From an uncultured Clostridia bacterium (lineage in GTDB: Bacteria; Bacillota; Clostridia; UMGS1883), in NCBI GenBank assembly GCA_934454525.1, contig CAKSFM010000007.1, positions 48,823-112,822 on the forward strand: 64,000 nt of DNA. Reading direction: 5' to 3'. The position numbers were made by a program, and so were the translations under genes. This document shows positions 32,757-41,589 of the stretch, in pieces. The notes below the pieces were generated by a model. That model did no database searches and was not told where the DNA came from. It was given only the letters and a program-made list of their open reading frames with translations. Each line of letters begins with the position of its first letter. Positions within the stretch are counted from its first letter, which is position 1.

Positions 32757-33626
32757 ATGCCGACATTTGAAAACCGCGCTCAGCTGGTATACAGCGGCGG
32801 AACAGTAAACTCAAACACCGCGAGGGGAGAGATTCTCAACGCGGTGCAGATAAGCAAAGGCTCGGAAACGAGCACCTACGGATTTAACGATGAAATAAAT
32901 TATGTTATCAGCATTGTCAACGATACAACCGCAGCTCTTACAGGGCTGACGGTCGAGGATAACCTCGGTGCATTTCAGTATACGCCTGAGGGCGCAGCTG
33001 CAAGCACAACGCTTTACCCGCTTTCATATGCGGACGGCTCAATTATGCTCTATGTAGACGGTGTGCTTCAGCCGACGCCCGCAGTGACGAAGGGAAACGG
33101 AATTACGATAACGGGAATTTCGATTCCGGCAAACGGAAATGCCGTTCTGATGTACCGTGCAAGAGTCAACGAATATGCGCCTCTTGCGGCTGAAAGTACA
33201 ATCACAAACCAATCAACCGTTTCGGGCGGCGGACTGCTCAGTCCCGTGACGGCGGAAAACACGGTAACATCGGTTAACGCGGCAAATCTCACAATTAATA
33301 AGAACGTATGCCCGAAGCGTGTAACCGATAACGGCAGACTGACCTACAGCTTTGACATTCTTAACTACGGAAACACTGCCGCGGCTGCGGATGATAATGT
33401 GCGCCTGATTGACACATTCAATCCCATATTGTCTGACATCACCGTGACCTATAACGGCGCTGTGCTTCCTGCCGAAAGCTACACCTATGATACGGAAACA
33501 GGCTTGTTCCAAACGGTTGCCGGCGCAATTACAGTGCCTGCCGCAACCTACACCCAAAATCCCGTAACGGGCGAATATACGGTTGTTCCCGGCGAAGCAA
33601 CAGTTGAAATAACAGGCACAATCTGA
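32757..33626 (+). CDS. DUF11-like repeat protein without a signal peptide
   Basis: The 289-residue protein begins MPTFENRAQLVYSGGTVNSN, a start typical of a Clostridia family of DUF11 (conserved repeat) proteins. It contains two Ig-like beta units, the first with NDEINYVISIVNDTTAALTG (about 45-64) and the second with NGRLTYSFDILNYGNTA (about 196-212), separated by a Thr/Asn-rich link. It has no signal peptide, transmembrane helix or sortase motif. A spore-coat or surface role is possible but unproven. TTTGGAGGG lies 7 bases before the ATG. GC-rich hairpins start 21 bases after the stop. Confidence 0.72.
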   Translation: MPTFENRAQLVYSGGTVNSNTARGEILNAVQISKGSETSTYGFNDEINYVISIVNDTTAALTGLTVEDNLGAFQYTPEGAAASTTLYPLSYADGSIMLYVDGVLQPTPAVTKGNGITITGISIPANGNAVLMYRARVNEYAPLAAESTITNQSTVSGGGLLSPVTAENTVTSVNAANLTINKNVCPKRVTDNGRLTYSFDILNYGNTAAAADDNVRLIDTFNPILSDITVTYNGAVLPAESYTYDTETGLFQTVAGAITVPAATYTQNPVTGEYTVVPGEATVEITGTI

Positions 33627-33647
33627 CAAGGGTAAGTAATTAAGCAT

Positions 33648-33670
33648 GGGGCGCGATATTTTCGCGCCCC
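33648..33670 (+). repeat. GC-rich hairpin, copy 1 of a repeated element
   Basis: GGGGCGCGA pairs with TCGCGCCCC around a short AT loop. A second copy with the same stem occurs at 33933-33956. It may end the DUF11-like gene transcript, although no T-run follows. Confidence 0.75.
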
Positions 33671-33698
33671 AGCGTGTCGATAAACCTATCGACACGCT
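33671..33698 (+). repeat. Perfect 12-bp hairpin next to copy 1
   Basis: AGCGTGTCGATA pairs perfectly with TATCGACACGCT across a four-base AACC loop and touches the GC-rich hairpin without a gap. Confidence 0.75.
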
Positions 33699-33730
33699 GT
33701 CAGACGTTGAAAAAGGAAAGTAAATCTGTT

Positions 33731-33776
33731 CGGCGCGCACTCGTCGGCGTACAAAGGTACGTTAGAGAGCGCGCCG
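33731..33776 (+). repeat. Cruciform-like nested inverted repeat
   Basis: CGGCGCGC pairs with GCGCGCCG (33731-33738 with 33769-33776) and encloses a second hairpin CGTAC-AAAG-GTACG (about 33748-33761). No gene covers it. Confidence 0.65.
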
Positions 33777-33789
33777 GACGGAAACAAGC

Positions 33790-33814
33790 AAAACCCCTGA
33801 AATTTCGGGGGTTT
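33790..33814 (+). terminator. Hairpin resembling an intrinsic terminator
   Basis: AAACCCC pairs with GGGGTTT with more pairing inside (TGAAA/TTTCG). The tail is only GTTTGAG, so it is a weak terminator at best. Confidence 0.45.
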
Positions 33815-34007
33815 GAGGGTGATACAAACAAATAACCGATTAATTGCAGTTTTCTTCTGAATCGGAATTTTTTTAAATTAATACGATAAAAATTTAGCTT
33901 GCTTGTGGTTGACCGACTTTTTCGACAGTCTGGGGGCGCGATTTTTTTCGCGCCCCATCAATTATTAAGAAATTTACCGCTAAAAGAAAATTTTTTTGTT
34001 TTAGGTA
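33815..34007. other. Gap before tRNA-Leu(CAA) holding the second GC-rich hairpin
   Basis: This AT-rich stretch includes GGGGCGCGA...TCGCGCCCC (33933-33956), an exact stem match to the hairpin at 33648, preceded by TTTTTCGACAGTCTG. The latter partly mirrors CAGACGTTGAAAAA at 33701. No reading frame is credible. Confidence 0.6.
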
Positions 34008-34036
34008 TTGATTTTATGCAGATTTTATATTATAAT
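34008..34036 (+). promoter_or_regulatory. Promoter of tRNA-Leu(CAA)
   Basis: TTGATT at 34008-34013 and TATAAT at 34031-34036 with a 17-base spacer, 13 bases before the tRNA. Confidence 0.88.
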
Positions 34037-34049
34037 ACCAATGTTACAC

Positions 34050-34136
34050 GCCGATGTGATGGAATTGGCAGACGTGCGGGACTCAAAATCCCGTGGTAGC
34101 GATACCGTGTGGGTTCGACCCCCACCATCGGCACCA
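34050..34136 (+). tRNA. tRNA-Leu (anticodon CAA)
   Basis: The 87-base class II tRNA has acceptor GCCGATG pairing with CATCGGC, anticodon stem CGGGA/TCCCG with loop CTCAAAA giving CAA, a long variable arm, T loop GTTCGAC and encoded ACCA. It reads leucine TTG. The DNA directly after it carries integrative-element remnants. Confidence 0.96.
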
Positions 34137-34184
34137 CAAAAGCAGAACCATTGAGATATAATGTCGATTTGGTCAGCAACAGAG

Positions 34185-34215
34185 AGGGTTTGCGAGATTT
34201 TCGCAAACCCTTTTT
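34185..34215 (+). terminator. Terminator of tRNA-Leu(CAA)
   Basis: AGGGTTTGCGA pairs with TCGCAAACCCT and is followed by TTTT, about 50 bases after the tRNA. Confidence 0.88.
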
Positions 34216-34346
34216 CGTACTCAATTTTCAGAGATATATGCCTATGTTTTGAGGGATTCGAACTATAACGAAGGCAAAAAACAGAGAAAATAAAAGGTTC
34301 ATCTCAACGGATTTGAACCTACGCATAAAAATAAAATAGCATAGTT

Positions 34347-34384
34347 AGAGGCAATTTCTATAACATGAAGTTGCCTCTTTTTTT
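34347..34384 (+). terminator. Intrinsic terminator upstream of the element-remnant genes
   Basis: AGAGGCAA pairs with TTGCCTCT and ends in seven T residues. The 130 bases before it contain tRNA T-arm-like scraps (GGATTCGAAC, GGATTTGAACC) but no gene. It may be the end of a lost element gene. Confidence 0.75.
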
Positions 34385-34405
34385 GCGCCCTAAAATAAGG
34401 AAAGG

Positions 34406-35074
34406 ATGAAAAAAATGAATGAGAAAAAATTTCTACGGCAGATGTATAACCAGCTAAAAGCGTCTGTGTGGCAAAGCATAAAAATTACAGATGACAGCAT
34501 TGAATTATCAGATGGAGATAAAGTCATTTTCAAAATTGACAGTAAAGGTGGTATGTTCTATTCAGCTGACAAACAATTTTCAAATATCATTAACAATCTT
34601 CATAACAAAATAGAGAATGTTATTTCCAACACAAAAGAGTTTCTTGAAGTAATGGACAATAGTCCGGAACTGACGGCGGTTGACCTTAATGTACCGTACA
34701 AAAAACTGTTGGAGTATAACGATGTTGTTCTTGCCGGAACGGAGTATAGTGACGGCAGCGTTGAGTTTGTAACTTGGGACTATAAAAACAACAGTTTGGA
34801 TCACGGACACTATTATGAAGATTACGGAAGAGCAAAAGAGGATTTTGTAAAACGGGCAGGGTTATTGCCGGAAAACCAAATATACTCTGTTGAAGAACGG
34901 TTTGAATTATACAGATGTGTTGAAGATACATTGTCTGCCGGATTTGAATTAAGCAGCGATGTTGAAAATATACTTGCCGATGTGAAGGAAAAACTAAAAG
35001 AAAGTATTTCCGATTTTGATAAACGGCTGACAACGCTTGATGAACAGGATCAGCAGCAAGAACAAAAAATGTAG
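34406..35074 (+). CDS. Integrative-element cargo protein, function unknown
   Basis: The 222-residue cytoplasmic protein has a segment DHGHYYEDYGRAKEDFVKRA (about 132-151). It resembles uncharacterised proteins carried by integrative conjugative elements of gut Clostridia, where a GHYF-D-x-x-AKEDFA-R-G motif is common. The N-terminal part is Lys-rich and the C-terminus ends in a Gln-rich helix. AAGGAAAGG precedes the ATG; a second ATG at 34415 is possible. It is paired with an antirestriction-like fragment and no integrase or relaxase is nearby, so it looks like stranded cargo. Confidence 0.6.
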   Translation: MKKMNEKKFLRQMYNQLKASVWQSIKITDDSIELSDGDKVIFKIDSKGGMFYSADKQFSNIINNLHNKIENVISNTKEFLEVMDNSPELTAVDLNVPYKKLLEYNDVVLAGTEYSDGSVEFVTWDYKNNSLDHGHYYEDYGRAKEDFVKRAGLLPENQIYSVEERFELYRCVEDTLSAGFELSSDVENILADVKEKLKESISDFDKRLTTLDEQDQQQEQKM

Positions 35075-35090
35075 CGAAAGGGTGAGTTAA

Positions 35091-35717
35091 ATGTTTACCG
35101 TTGATTTTAGATTTGAGGAAAATCGAACAACAATAGAATTCCCTTGCAATGAGGAATATTTGTCGGCAAAGCTTGAAGAATTGGGGGTGGAGGATAAGTT
35201 AAAAACAAGTCAGTATGTGATAGGAACTAACTACAATGTATTAAAACGGCTCGTAACCGATTTTGTTGATGTCGATGAACTGAACTTCCTTGCAAAGCGC
35301 CTTGACGGTTTTGATAAGAATGAATTAAATATCTTTGAAGCCGTGTGCGAAACGAGAGAGCCGCGAAGTGTTGCGGAAATGATAAATATTACATATAACA
35401 TATATAACTACACACTTGTGCAGGATATGAGCAGTATGGAAAGCATCGGAAGGACGCATTTTATGGCTTTTATATCTATTGCTATGACAAGCTTTGTCAA
35501 AAGGATAACCTTACGCCTCGAAATTTTAAACAGAGAGCAGCGGCAGCAGCAAAATGTGATTTTGCCCTATTCGCGGCAAATGAAAAAACGGAGTAAAACT
35601 ATGCGGTTTTACTCTGTTTTTTGTATGCGGACAAATACCGGATGCTCTGAATTTATACAGAAAAAAGGCTTTGCGCATGCAATTTTGCCGGCAAATTGTA
35701 AAAGAAAAGAACATTAA
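35091..35717 (+). pseudogene. Truncated antirestriction (ArdA-like) element protein
   Basis: The first about 122 residues look like the antirestriction-type protein of conjugative elements: MFTVDFRFEENRTTIEFPC, a DVDELNFLAKRLDGFDKNEL block (about 63-82), then INITYNIYNYTLVQDMSSM. After ESIGRTHFM the family likeness ends. The frame runs on as a basic, low-quality tail straight through a strong terminator hairpin at 35588-35622. The 3' part has therefore been replaced by unrelated DNA. GAAAGGGTGAG precedes the ATG and the gene follows its partner by 16 bases. Confidence 0.6.
35588..35622 (+). terminator. Terminator inside the truncated element gene
   Basis: ACGGAGTAAAAC pairs with GTTTTACTCTGT (one wobble), flanked by A and T runs on either side, so it can work in both directions. 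It lies within the spurious tail of the frame starting at 35091. Confidence 0.85.
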
Positions 35718-35852
35718 ACATATTTTTCATGAATAATTTAAGTTTGCCCCCTTTTTTTTAGAAGTTTGACAGTTTAAAATAAACGGTGCATGGGGTAATA
35801 TTGATATTGTAAAACAAATGTTTCCCGAATTTGTAAAATGAGGAGGAAGAAT

Positions 35853-37439
35853 ATGAAAAAAACAAAGGCTATTGTTTCGGTTGGTCTTTCGGCGGCGATT
35901 GCGTTTTCGGCAGCGGGCTGCGGCAAGAAAAAGACAGAAACTGCCGCAAGCAAGGTGGAATATACCGACGGCGGCTATCCGATTAAATGCGCGGACAAAC
36001 TGACATACTGGATGGATCTTGATTCATCGCTGAGCGGCAGCGTTGAGAATTTCGGCGATACGCCGCTTGCAAAAGAACTCGAAAAGGAAACGGGAATAGA
36101 GGTTGAATACATACATCCGCAGACGGGACAGGCGGCGGAGCAGTTTAATATCATGCTCGCAAGCGATGAACTGCCCGATATGGTTACATACGACTGGCTC
36201 AACGTGGGCGGCGGGCCCGACGCGTCAATCAAAGAAGAGTATATCTACAAGCTGAATGACGCCATTGACAAATGGGCGCCGAATCTTAAGAAATATCTTG
36301 CGGATAATCCCGATGCGGATAAAAAAGTTAAAACGGATGAGGGCAGCTATTACGGTTTTCCGTTTATCCGCGGAGAGGAATGGATGACATATCCGCAGGG
36401 TTTGATCCTCAGAAAAGACTGGCTTGACAAAATCGGCATGGATGAGCCGAAATCGCTTGATGAACTTGAAGCTGTGCTTCGGGCGTTCCGCAGCAAATGC
36501 GGAGCGAAAGCGCCGCTTGTGCTGACGCTTTCGCAGATTCAGCAGCTGATATACCCGTTCGGTATCGATCCCGAATTTTATATTGACGGCGGCAAGGTTA
36601 AATACGGCGCTGTGACTGATGAATATAAGCAGGCGCTTACGAAAATAAAGGCTTGGTATGATGAGGGACTGCTTGATAATAACCTTGCGAGCGCCGATAC
36701 AAAATATAATCAGGCGAGAATCCTTAACGGAGACGCAGGCGCTTACTTCGGATATGTTGTAAGCGGAATGGGAGCAATGCTGGACGCAAAACCCGATGAC
36801 CAGCCGACCTTTGACCTCGTTGCGTGCCAACAGCCTTCGCTGAACGGCGAAACGCCGGAATTTTCGTATAAAGAGGACTCTGTGCTCACATCGTATTTTG
36901 TGGCAATTGCAAAAACCTGCAAAAATCCCGAGCTTGCATGCAGATTCCTTGATTACGGATTTTCCGATGAGGGTCACAAGCTTTTCAATTTCGGAATTGA
37001 GGGCGAAAGCTATAAAATGGTTGACGGCAAGCCGAAATTTACGGAGCTTATCACAAAGAATCCCGACGGAAAAACATTCTCGCAGGCAGCGGCAATGTAT
37101 TCAAGGGGCGGATATTCCGGCGTGTTTGTACACGACCCCGAATATGTGCGCCAAAGCCTTGTTTATCCGCAGCAGGAGAACGCATATGAAAAATGGTCGG
37201 TGAGCAACATGGATAAGCACCGCATGCCGCCGATAACGCTCAGCTCGGAGGAACAGGAAGAGTATGCGAATATCATGAACGATATAAACACATATGTTGC
37301 CGAGGTTCGCGTTAATATGATAACCGGGAAGCAGAGCATAAATGAGTTTGATTCGTATCTGAAGCAGCTTAAAAAATATAAAATTGACCGCGCGGTTGAA
37401 ATTAAGCAGGCGGCATATGACAGATACGTTAAAAGATAA
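35853..37439 (+). CDS. Sugar ABC transporter substrate-binding lipoprotein
   Basis: The 528-residue protein has a lipoprotein signal with lipobox SAAGC, lipidated cysteine about residue 23. It belongs to the large oligosaccharide-binding group related to LipO/YtcQ: DTPLAKELEKETGIEVEYIHP, FNIMLASDELPDM, LILRKDWLDKIGM and a long C-terminal helical domain with INEFDSYLKQLKKY. It delivers oligosaccharides, probably lyase products, to the permeases encoded at 39683 and 40681. AGGAGGA lies 8 bases before ATG 35853. No ATPase gene is present; a shared MsmX-like ATPase encoded elsewhere is expected. The ligand cannot be told. Confidence 0.92.
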   Translation: MKKTKAIVSVGLSAAIAFSAAGCGKKKTETAASKVEYTDGGYPIKCADKLTYWMDLDSSLSGSVENFGDTPLAKELEKETGIEVEYIHPQTGQAAEQFNIMLASDELPDMVTYDWLNVGGGPDASIKEEYIYKLNDAIDKWAPNLKKYLADNPDADKKVKTDEGSYYGFPFIRGEEWMTYPQGLILRKDWLDKIGMDEPKSLDELEAVLRAFRSKCGAKAPLVLTLSQIQQLIYPFGIDPEFYIDGGKVKYGAVTDEYKQALTKIKAWYDEGLLDNNLASADTKYNQARILNGDAGAYFGYVVSGMGAMLDAKPDDQPTFDLVACQQPSLNGETPEFSYKEDSVLTSYFVAIAKTCKNPELACRFLDYGFSDEGHKLFNFGIEGESYKMVDGKPKFTELITKNPDGKTFSQAAAMYSRGGYSGVFVHDPEYVRQSLVYPQQENAYEKWSVSNMDKHRMPPITLSSEEQEEYANIMNDINTYVAEVRVNMITGKQSINEFDSYLKQLKKYKIDRAVEIKQAAYDRYVKR

Positions 37440-37462
37440 AAAAATAAAGGGGTGCAGAAAAA

Positions 37463-39613
37463 ATGAAAAAGGCAAGGATTTTTAAAAGGCTTGTTTCGTT
37501 TGCGGCGGCGGCTTCCATGATTCTGTCAATGGGAATTGCCGGCGTGAGCGCAGCGGACATGAGAATCAGAAACGGCGCCGATATCGCAGGCTATGTTATG
37601 CTCGGAGCGAAAACAAAGCTTGAGGTTTCCGGCGCGCCGGAGGGAACGGCAAAAATCAGGTGGTACACAGGACTCAGCACACGCGACAAGGCGCTTGCTG
37701 CCGAGGTTGACGGAAGCACGGGCACATTCCTGCTTGATGTGCAGAAAAGCAAGAAATACATATTTGCGGAAGCAATCGATGCGGACGGAAACATTCTTGC
37801 CGAAACGGACACATCACTTCGTTACGGCGTTGAATTCAAGGAAACGCAGTCGCTTTTCAGCGTTAATTTTGACGAGGGCTTGGATTACGGATGGCACGGC
37901 CAACAGTTTATAGTGGACGACGACCCAAACCATAATTATGTTCGGACGGCGAGTAATGGAAGAATCGGTGTTATATCCGGAAATCCTGCCGATGTTACGG
38001 ATCCGCTCGGAAAGAACGGTAACTGCATGAAGCTTGAGGGCTATGGCTTTGACGCTATTGAAGCGGCAAACAGAACCTTTAACTATGCCTTTGATACTGA
38101 CGGAAAAAGCATTTATGTGCTTGAAGCCGACATGCAGTTTGAAGATTTAACCGACAGAAAGCTCATAAGGGTGACTTATCAGGACACTGCACAGGCAGCT
38201 TCAGGAAACACGGGTGACGGCAGAGAATCCGTAGCTATAACGCTCAGTGGCGGCAACTTTGAGTTTTACGCAAACACGCTGCCAGCCGAAACGGGAAAAT
38301 GGTATAACGTGAAATACGTTTATGACGCTGCGCACAAGCGGCTTACCGGTCTTGTTGACAATCAATACCTCGGTACTGCCGCAGGCGTTGATATGACAAA
38401 GCTCGGCAGACTGTCGCTTGTTAATTCGAACACAGGCGTTATGTATCTTGATAATCTTAAATGGACAAAGTATGAACCGGCGGTTCAGCTTTCGGTTTCT
38501 GACCTTGCACTGACGGCTTCTGCTTCGGACGGTTCGGATGTGAGCATTTGGCGCTCACTTGACGGAGACACATTCTATAAGTATACCGATGCGGAAACCG
38601 CAGCTGTTGAGGCGCTTCCTTATCCGCAGTATTTCGTGGCGCGCGGATACAAGGACGGCAGCTTTACCCAGTCCGAAAGGGTTGACTTTGCGGCATTCAG
38701 CGAGGTAACTGCAAAGCGCACTTATCTTGACTGCGATTTCGAAAACGGATATGCAATCGACGGCGGCAGCCTTACAAAGAACGGAGAAAAGGTTTTCACG
38801 GTTTCCGGTACGAATACAATTGAAAACGGCGTGTTGAAGCAGGAGAGGGGCGCGGTTGCGGCACATCATCTTGTGGACTCAATGGCAGATTTGAAAGGAA
38901 CCGACAGCGGCGTTATAACGGTTGAGTCGGACATTGAACTCTCGGACTGGAGAAATAACGCATACATCAGTGTGATATTCCTTAAAGACCAGAGCGCATG
39001 GGAAAATAATCACAGCATTTATCTTAATTGTGACGGCGGAAACGGCATAAATATAAAATACACCGATGCAGCAGGCGCGGAGCAGACCATTCAGACAGGC
39101 ATTTCATGGAGCGGACAAAAGCATTACAAAATAGACGCTGATGTTGACAACAATAAGGTAACTGTGACAATAGACGGAAATAAATTCGAAATAACGGATA
39201 TAGCAAATATCAGATTTGTTTACGCTGCTCAGTTTGCTGCGGACTCATATGCTCAGACGGTTGACAATGTGGAAATATACAAATACGAAAAGCAGGCAAT
39301 TGTGCACAATGCAGAGGTTGCGGAAAAGCATTATCTGCTTTCGAGCGACGGTAACAGTGACGTGGCAAGCGGTGCGGCGGTTATCCTTGAGCTTACGAAC
39401 GATTCCTCCGCAAAGAACTTCACGCTGTTTGCCGCAGCATACAATGAGGACGGCAGTCTTGCGGAAATCGGAAAAAGAGCCGTTGACCTCGGAGAAAACG
39501 GCGCGGGCAATTACTCGTTCAGATTTTCAAAGGAATATGCTCCCGAAAAAATCAAAGTATTTTCCTGGGACGCTGCTTTAAAATCTGTTTTGCCCATCGT
39601 TGATTTTAATTAA
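37463..39613 (+). CDS. Secreted LamG-like protein (two jelly-roll modules), no catalytic domain seen
   Basis: The 716-residue protein has a signal peptide (to about VSAA, residue 31). After a strand-rich N-terminal part come two concanavalin-like modules. The first (about 135-335) ends with WYNVKYVYDAAHKRLTGLVD and GVMYLDNLKWTKY; the second (about 415-610) has HYKIDADVDNNKVTVTIDGN and QTVDNVEIYKYEK. A last module of about 90 residues ends KIKVFSWDAALKSVLP and recurs in two other proteins of this locus. No enzyme motif is visible, so polysaccharide binding is the best guess. It is encoded between the binding protein and the permeases. Confidence 0.8.
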   Translation: MKKARIFKRLVSFAAAASMILSMGIAGVSAADMRIRNGADIAGYVMLGAKTKLEVSGAPEGTAKIRWYTGLSTRDKALAAEVDGSTGTFLLDVQKSKKYIFAEAIDADGNILAETDTSLRYGVEFKETQSLFSVNFDEGLDYGWHGQQFIVDDDPNHNYVRTASNGRIGVISGNPADVTDPLGKNGNCMKLEGYGFDAIEAANRTFNYAFDTDGKSIYVLEADMQFEDLTDRKLIRVTYQDTAQAASGNTGDGRESVAITLSGGNFEFYANTLPAETGKWYNVKYVYDAAHKRLTGLVDNQYLGTAAGVDMTKLGRLSLVNSNTGVMYLDNLKWTKYEPAVQLSVSDLALTASASDGSDVSIWRSLDGDTFYKYTDAETAAVEALPYPQYFVARGYKDGSFTQSERVDFAAFSEVTAKRTYLDCDFENGYAIDGGSLTKNGEKVFTVSGTNTIENGVLKQERGAVAAHHLVDSMADLKGTDSGVITVESDIELSDWRNNAYISVIFLKDQSAWENNHSIYLNCDGGNGINIKYTDAAGAEQTIQTGISWSGQKHYKIDADVDNNKVTVTIDGNKFEITDIANIRFVYAAQFAADSYAQTVDNVEIYKYEKQAIVHNAEVAEKHYLLSSDGNSDVASGAAVILELTNDSSAKNFTLFAAAYNEDGSLAEIGKRAVDLGENGAGNYSFRFSKEYAPEKIKVFSWDAALKSVLPIVDFN

Positions 39614-39624
39614 ATCGGATTATC

Positions 39625-39658
39625 TTGCTGCGTCGATAGACAGGTATTGGCGCAGCAA
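39625..39658 (+). promoter_or_regulatory. Intercistronic hairpin between the LamG-like gene and the permease genes
   Basis: TTGCTGCG pairs with CGCAGCAA across an 18-base loop in the 69-base gap. There is no T-run, so it is more likely an mRNA-stability or processing element than a terminator. Confidence 0.5.
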
Positions 39659-39682
39659 ATTTATTAAACAGGGGGTTTGTTT

Positions 39683-40666
39683 ATGCGCGGCGAAGAACAT
39701 AAAAAGGGCGCGGTTCTCCGAAAACCGGAAGCTGACGGTATCGTTAAACGCCTTAAAGCGGATATGCGCAGAAATTGGGGCATTTATTTAATGGTAGTGC
39801 CGGCGTTGGTTTATTATATTATATTCAGCTATGCGCCGATGTACGGAGCGATAATAGCATTTAAGGATTACAGTCCGCGGCTCGGAATCCTCGGCTCGCC
39901 ATGGGTCGGACTGAAGCATTTTGAAAGCTTTCTGACAAGTCCTTACTTTTTCAGAATACTGAAAAACACTGTCAGAATCAGTGTGAATATTCTTGTTTTC
40001 GGATTTCCGGCACCGATTATTCTTGCGCTGCTGATAAATGAACTGACGAGCAAAAAATTTGCAAAGGTAACGCAAACGGTAACATATCTGCCGCATTTCA
40101 TCTCGCTTGTGGTTGTCTGCGGTATGATAAAAAGCTTCACGCTGAACACCGGCTTTATCAATAAGCTGCTTGTGATTTTATCGGGCGGCTCATGGGTGCC
40201 GAAAACACTTTTGAACGAATCAAAATATTTCCTGCCGGTGTATGTTATATCGGCTATATGGCAGGAAATCGGCTGGGACAGCATTATATACCTTTCGGCG
40301 CTGACGAGCATTGACCGCGAGCTTTACGAAGCCGCTGCAATTGACGGCGCCGGCAGACTGCGCCAGACATTTCACGTTACGCTCCCCGGCATATTGCCGA
40401 TGATTGTTATTATGCTTATTCTCGCAACAAGCAATCTGCTGAATGTCGGGTATGAAAAAATCATACTTCTGTATAACGATTCAACGCGCGACGTTGCCGA
40501 TGTTATTTCAACCTTTGTTTACAGGCGCGGACTTTTGGCTGAGGGCGGCTCGAACCAGTGGAGCTATTCAACGGCTGTCGGACTTTTCAATTCGGTTATA
40601 AACTTTGCACTCATCCTGTTTACGAACCGTTTGAGCAAGCGCCTGACGGAAACAAGCTTGTGGTAA
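39683..40666 (+). CDS. Sugar ABC transporter permease 1 (LplB-like)
   Basis: The 327-residue membrane protein has about six transmembrane helices, starting with IYLMVVPALVYYIIFSYAPM. The ABC permease EAA loop reads EAAAIDGAGRLRQTFHVTLP (about 220-239). It resembles LplB/YteP-type permeases for complex polysaccharide fragments. The ATG at 39683 follows GGGGG by 7 bases; a TTG at 39677 is in frame but less likely. It pairs with the next gene to form the membrane channel. Confidence 0.93.
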   Translation: MRGEEHKKGAVLRKPEADGIVKRLKADMRRNWGIYLMVVPALVYYIIFSYAPMYGAIIAFKDYSPRLGILGSPWVGLKHFESFLTSPYFFRILKNTVRISVNILVFGFPAPIILALLINELTSKKFAKVTQTVTYLPHFISLVVVCGMIKSFTLNTGFINKLLVILSGGSWVPKTLLNESKYFLPVYVISAIWQEIGWDSIIYLSALTSIDRELYEAAAIDGAGRLRQTFHVTLPGILPMIVIMLILATSNLLNVGYEKIILLYNDSTRDVADVISTFVYRRGLLAEGGSNQWSYSTAVGLFNSVINFALILFTNRLSKRLTETSLW

Positions 40667-40680
40667 GGAGGGGATAAGCG

Positions 40681-41565
40681 ATGACACAAAAGGATTCAAT
40701 GAGCAGAAAGGTCTTCAACGTGTGCAATATTCTTTTCATGATATTGCTGATAACAGTTGCGGCTTATCCGATTTATTATGTTCTGATTGCTTCGCTGAGC
40801 GATTCAAAGGAGCTTATGCGAAACTCCGGACTTCTGCTGAAACCGCTTAAGGCAAATCTTGCGGCATATAAAAGCGTGTTCGAAAATCCGAATATCCTGC
40901 GCGGATATAAGAACACGATTATCATTCTTGTGCTGAGCGTTTCGATTAATATGGTACTGACGTCACTCACCGCATACGCTCTGTCAAGAAAAAATCTTAT
41001 GCTCGGCAATGCGCTGACAATGATTATCGTTTTCACAATGTTTGTCAGCGGCGGACTTATTCCGACATATCTTCTGGTGGACAGCCTTGGAATTATGAAC
41101 ACATACTGGGCGGTTGTGCTTCCGGGTGCAATGTCAACATACAACTTTATAATTCTGCGCACGGGCTTTGCCGCCGTGCCCGACAGCCTTGAAGAAGCGG
41201 CGCGGATAGACGGGGCAAGTCCTTTGAGGATTCTTTTCGTAATTTTCATTCCGCTCACAAAGGCAACAATGGCGGTTATTTTTCTTTACTATACGGTAAG
41301 CCATTGGAACGAATGGTTCGGCGCAATGATTTATCTGCAAAAGGCGAGGGAGCTTCAGCCGCTGCAGCTTGTGCTGAGGGGAATACTCATCACAAACGAT
41401 ACCGATACCATGACGGGCGGCGGCTCGGCTGCCAATCAGGAGGCAATCGGCGAATCGATAAAATATGCCGTTATAGTAGTGTCAACATTTCCGATACTTG
41501 TTATATATCCGTTCCTGCAAAAGTATTTTGTTCAGGGCGTTATGATAGGTGCGGTAAAAGGATAA
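40681..41565 (+). CDS. Sugar ABC transporter permease 2 (YtcP/MalG-like)
   Basis: A 294-residue permease with six predicted helices. It begins with an amphipathic segment and the VAAYPIYYVLIASLSDS helix, and has the EAA motif EEAARIDGASPLRILFVIFI (about 173-192). It ends in the short cytoplasmic tail YPFLQKYFVQGVMIGAVKG typical of this group. AAGGAGGGG precedes the ATG and 14 bases separate it from permease 1. Confidence 0.93.
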   Translation: MTQKDSMSRKVFNVCNILFMILLITVAAYPIYYVLIASLSDSKELMRNSGLLLKPLKANLAAYKSVFENPNILRGYKNTIIILVLSVSINMVLTSLTAYALSRKNLMLGNALTMIIVFTMFVSGGLIPTYLLVDSLGIMNTYWAVVLPGAMSTYNFIILRTGFAAVPDSLEEAARIDGASPLRILFVIFIPLTKATMAVIFLYYTVSHWNEWFGAMIYLQKARELQPLQLVLRGILITNDTDTMTGGGSAANQEAIGESIKYAVIVVSTFPILVIYPFLQKYFVQGVMIGAVKG

Positions 41566-41589
41566 TATTTTTAAAGGAGAAGTGATATT

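Noticed and set aside
33899..34099. 66-codon plus-strand frame reading into tRNA-Leu(CAA)
   Set aside because: It overlaps the tRNA and its promoter and contains the GC-rich hairpin; not a gene.
34220..34330. Degenerate tRNA gene after tRNA-Leu(CAA)
   Set aside because: Two short T-arm-like motifs are present, but no acceptor or anticodon stem can be built.
37463..39613. Enzyme function for the LamG-like protein
   Set aside because: Only binding-type beta folds are visible; no catalytic motif of any glycoside hydrolase or lyase family could be found.
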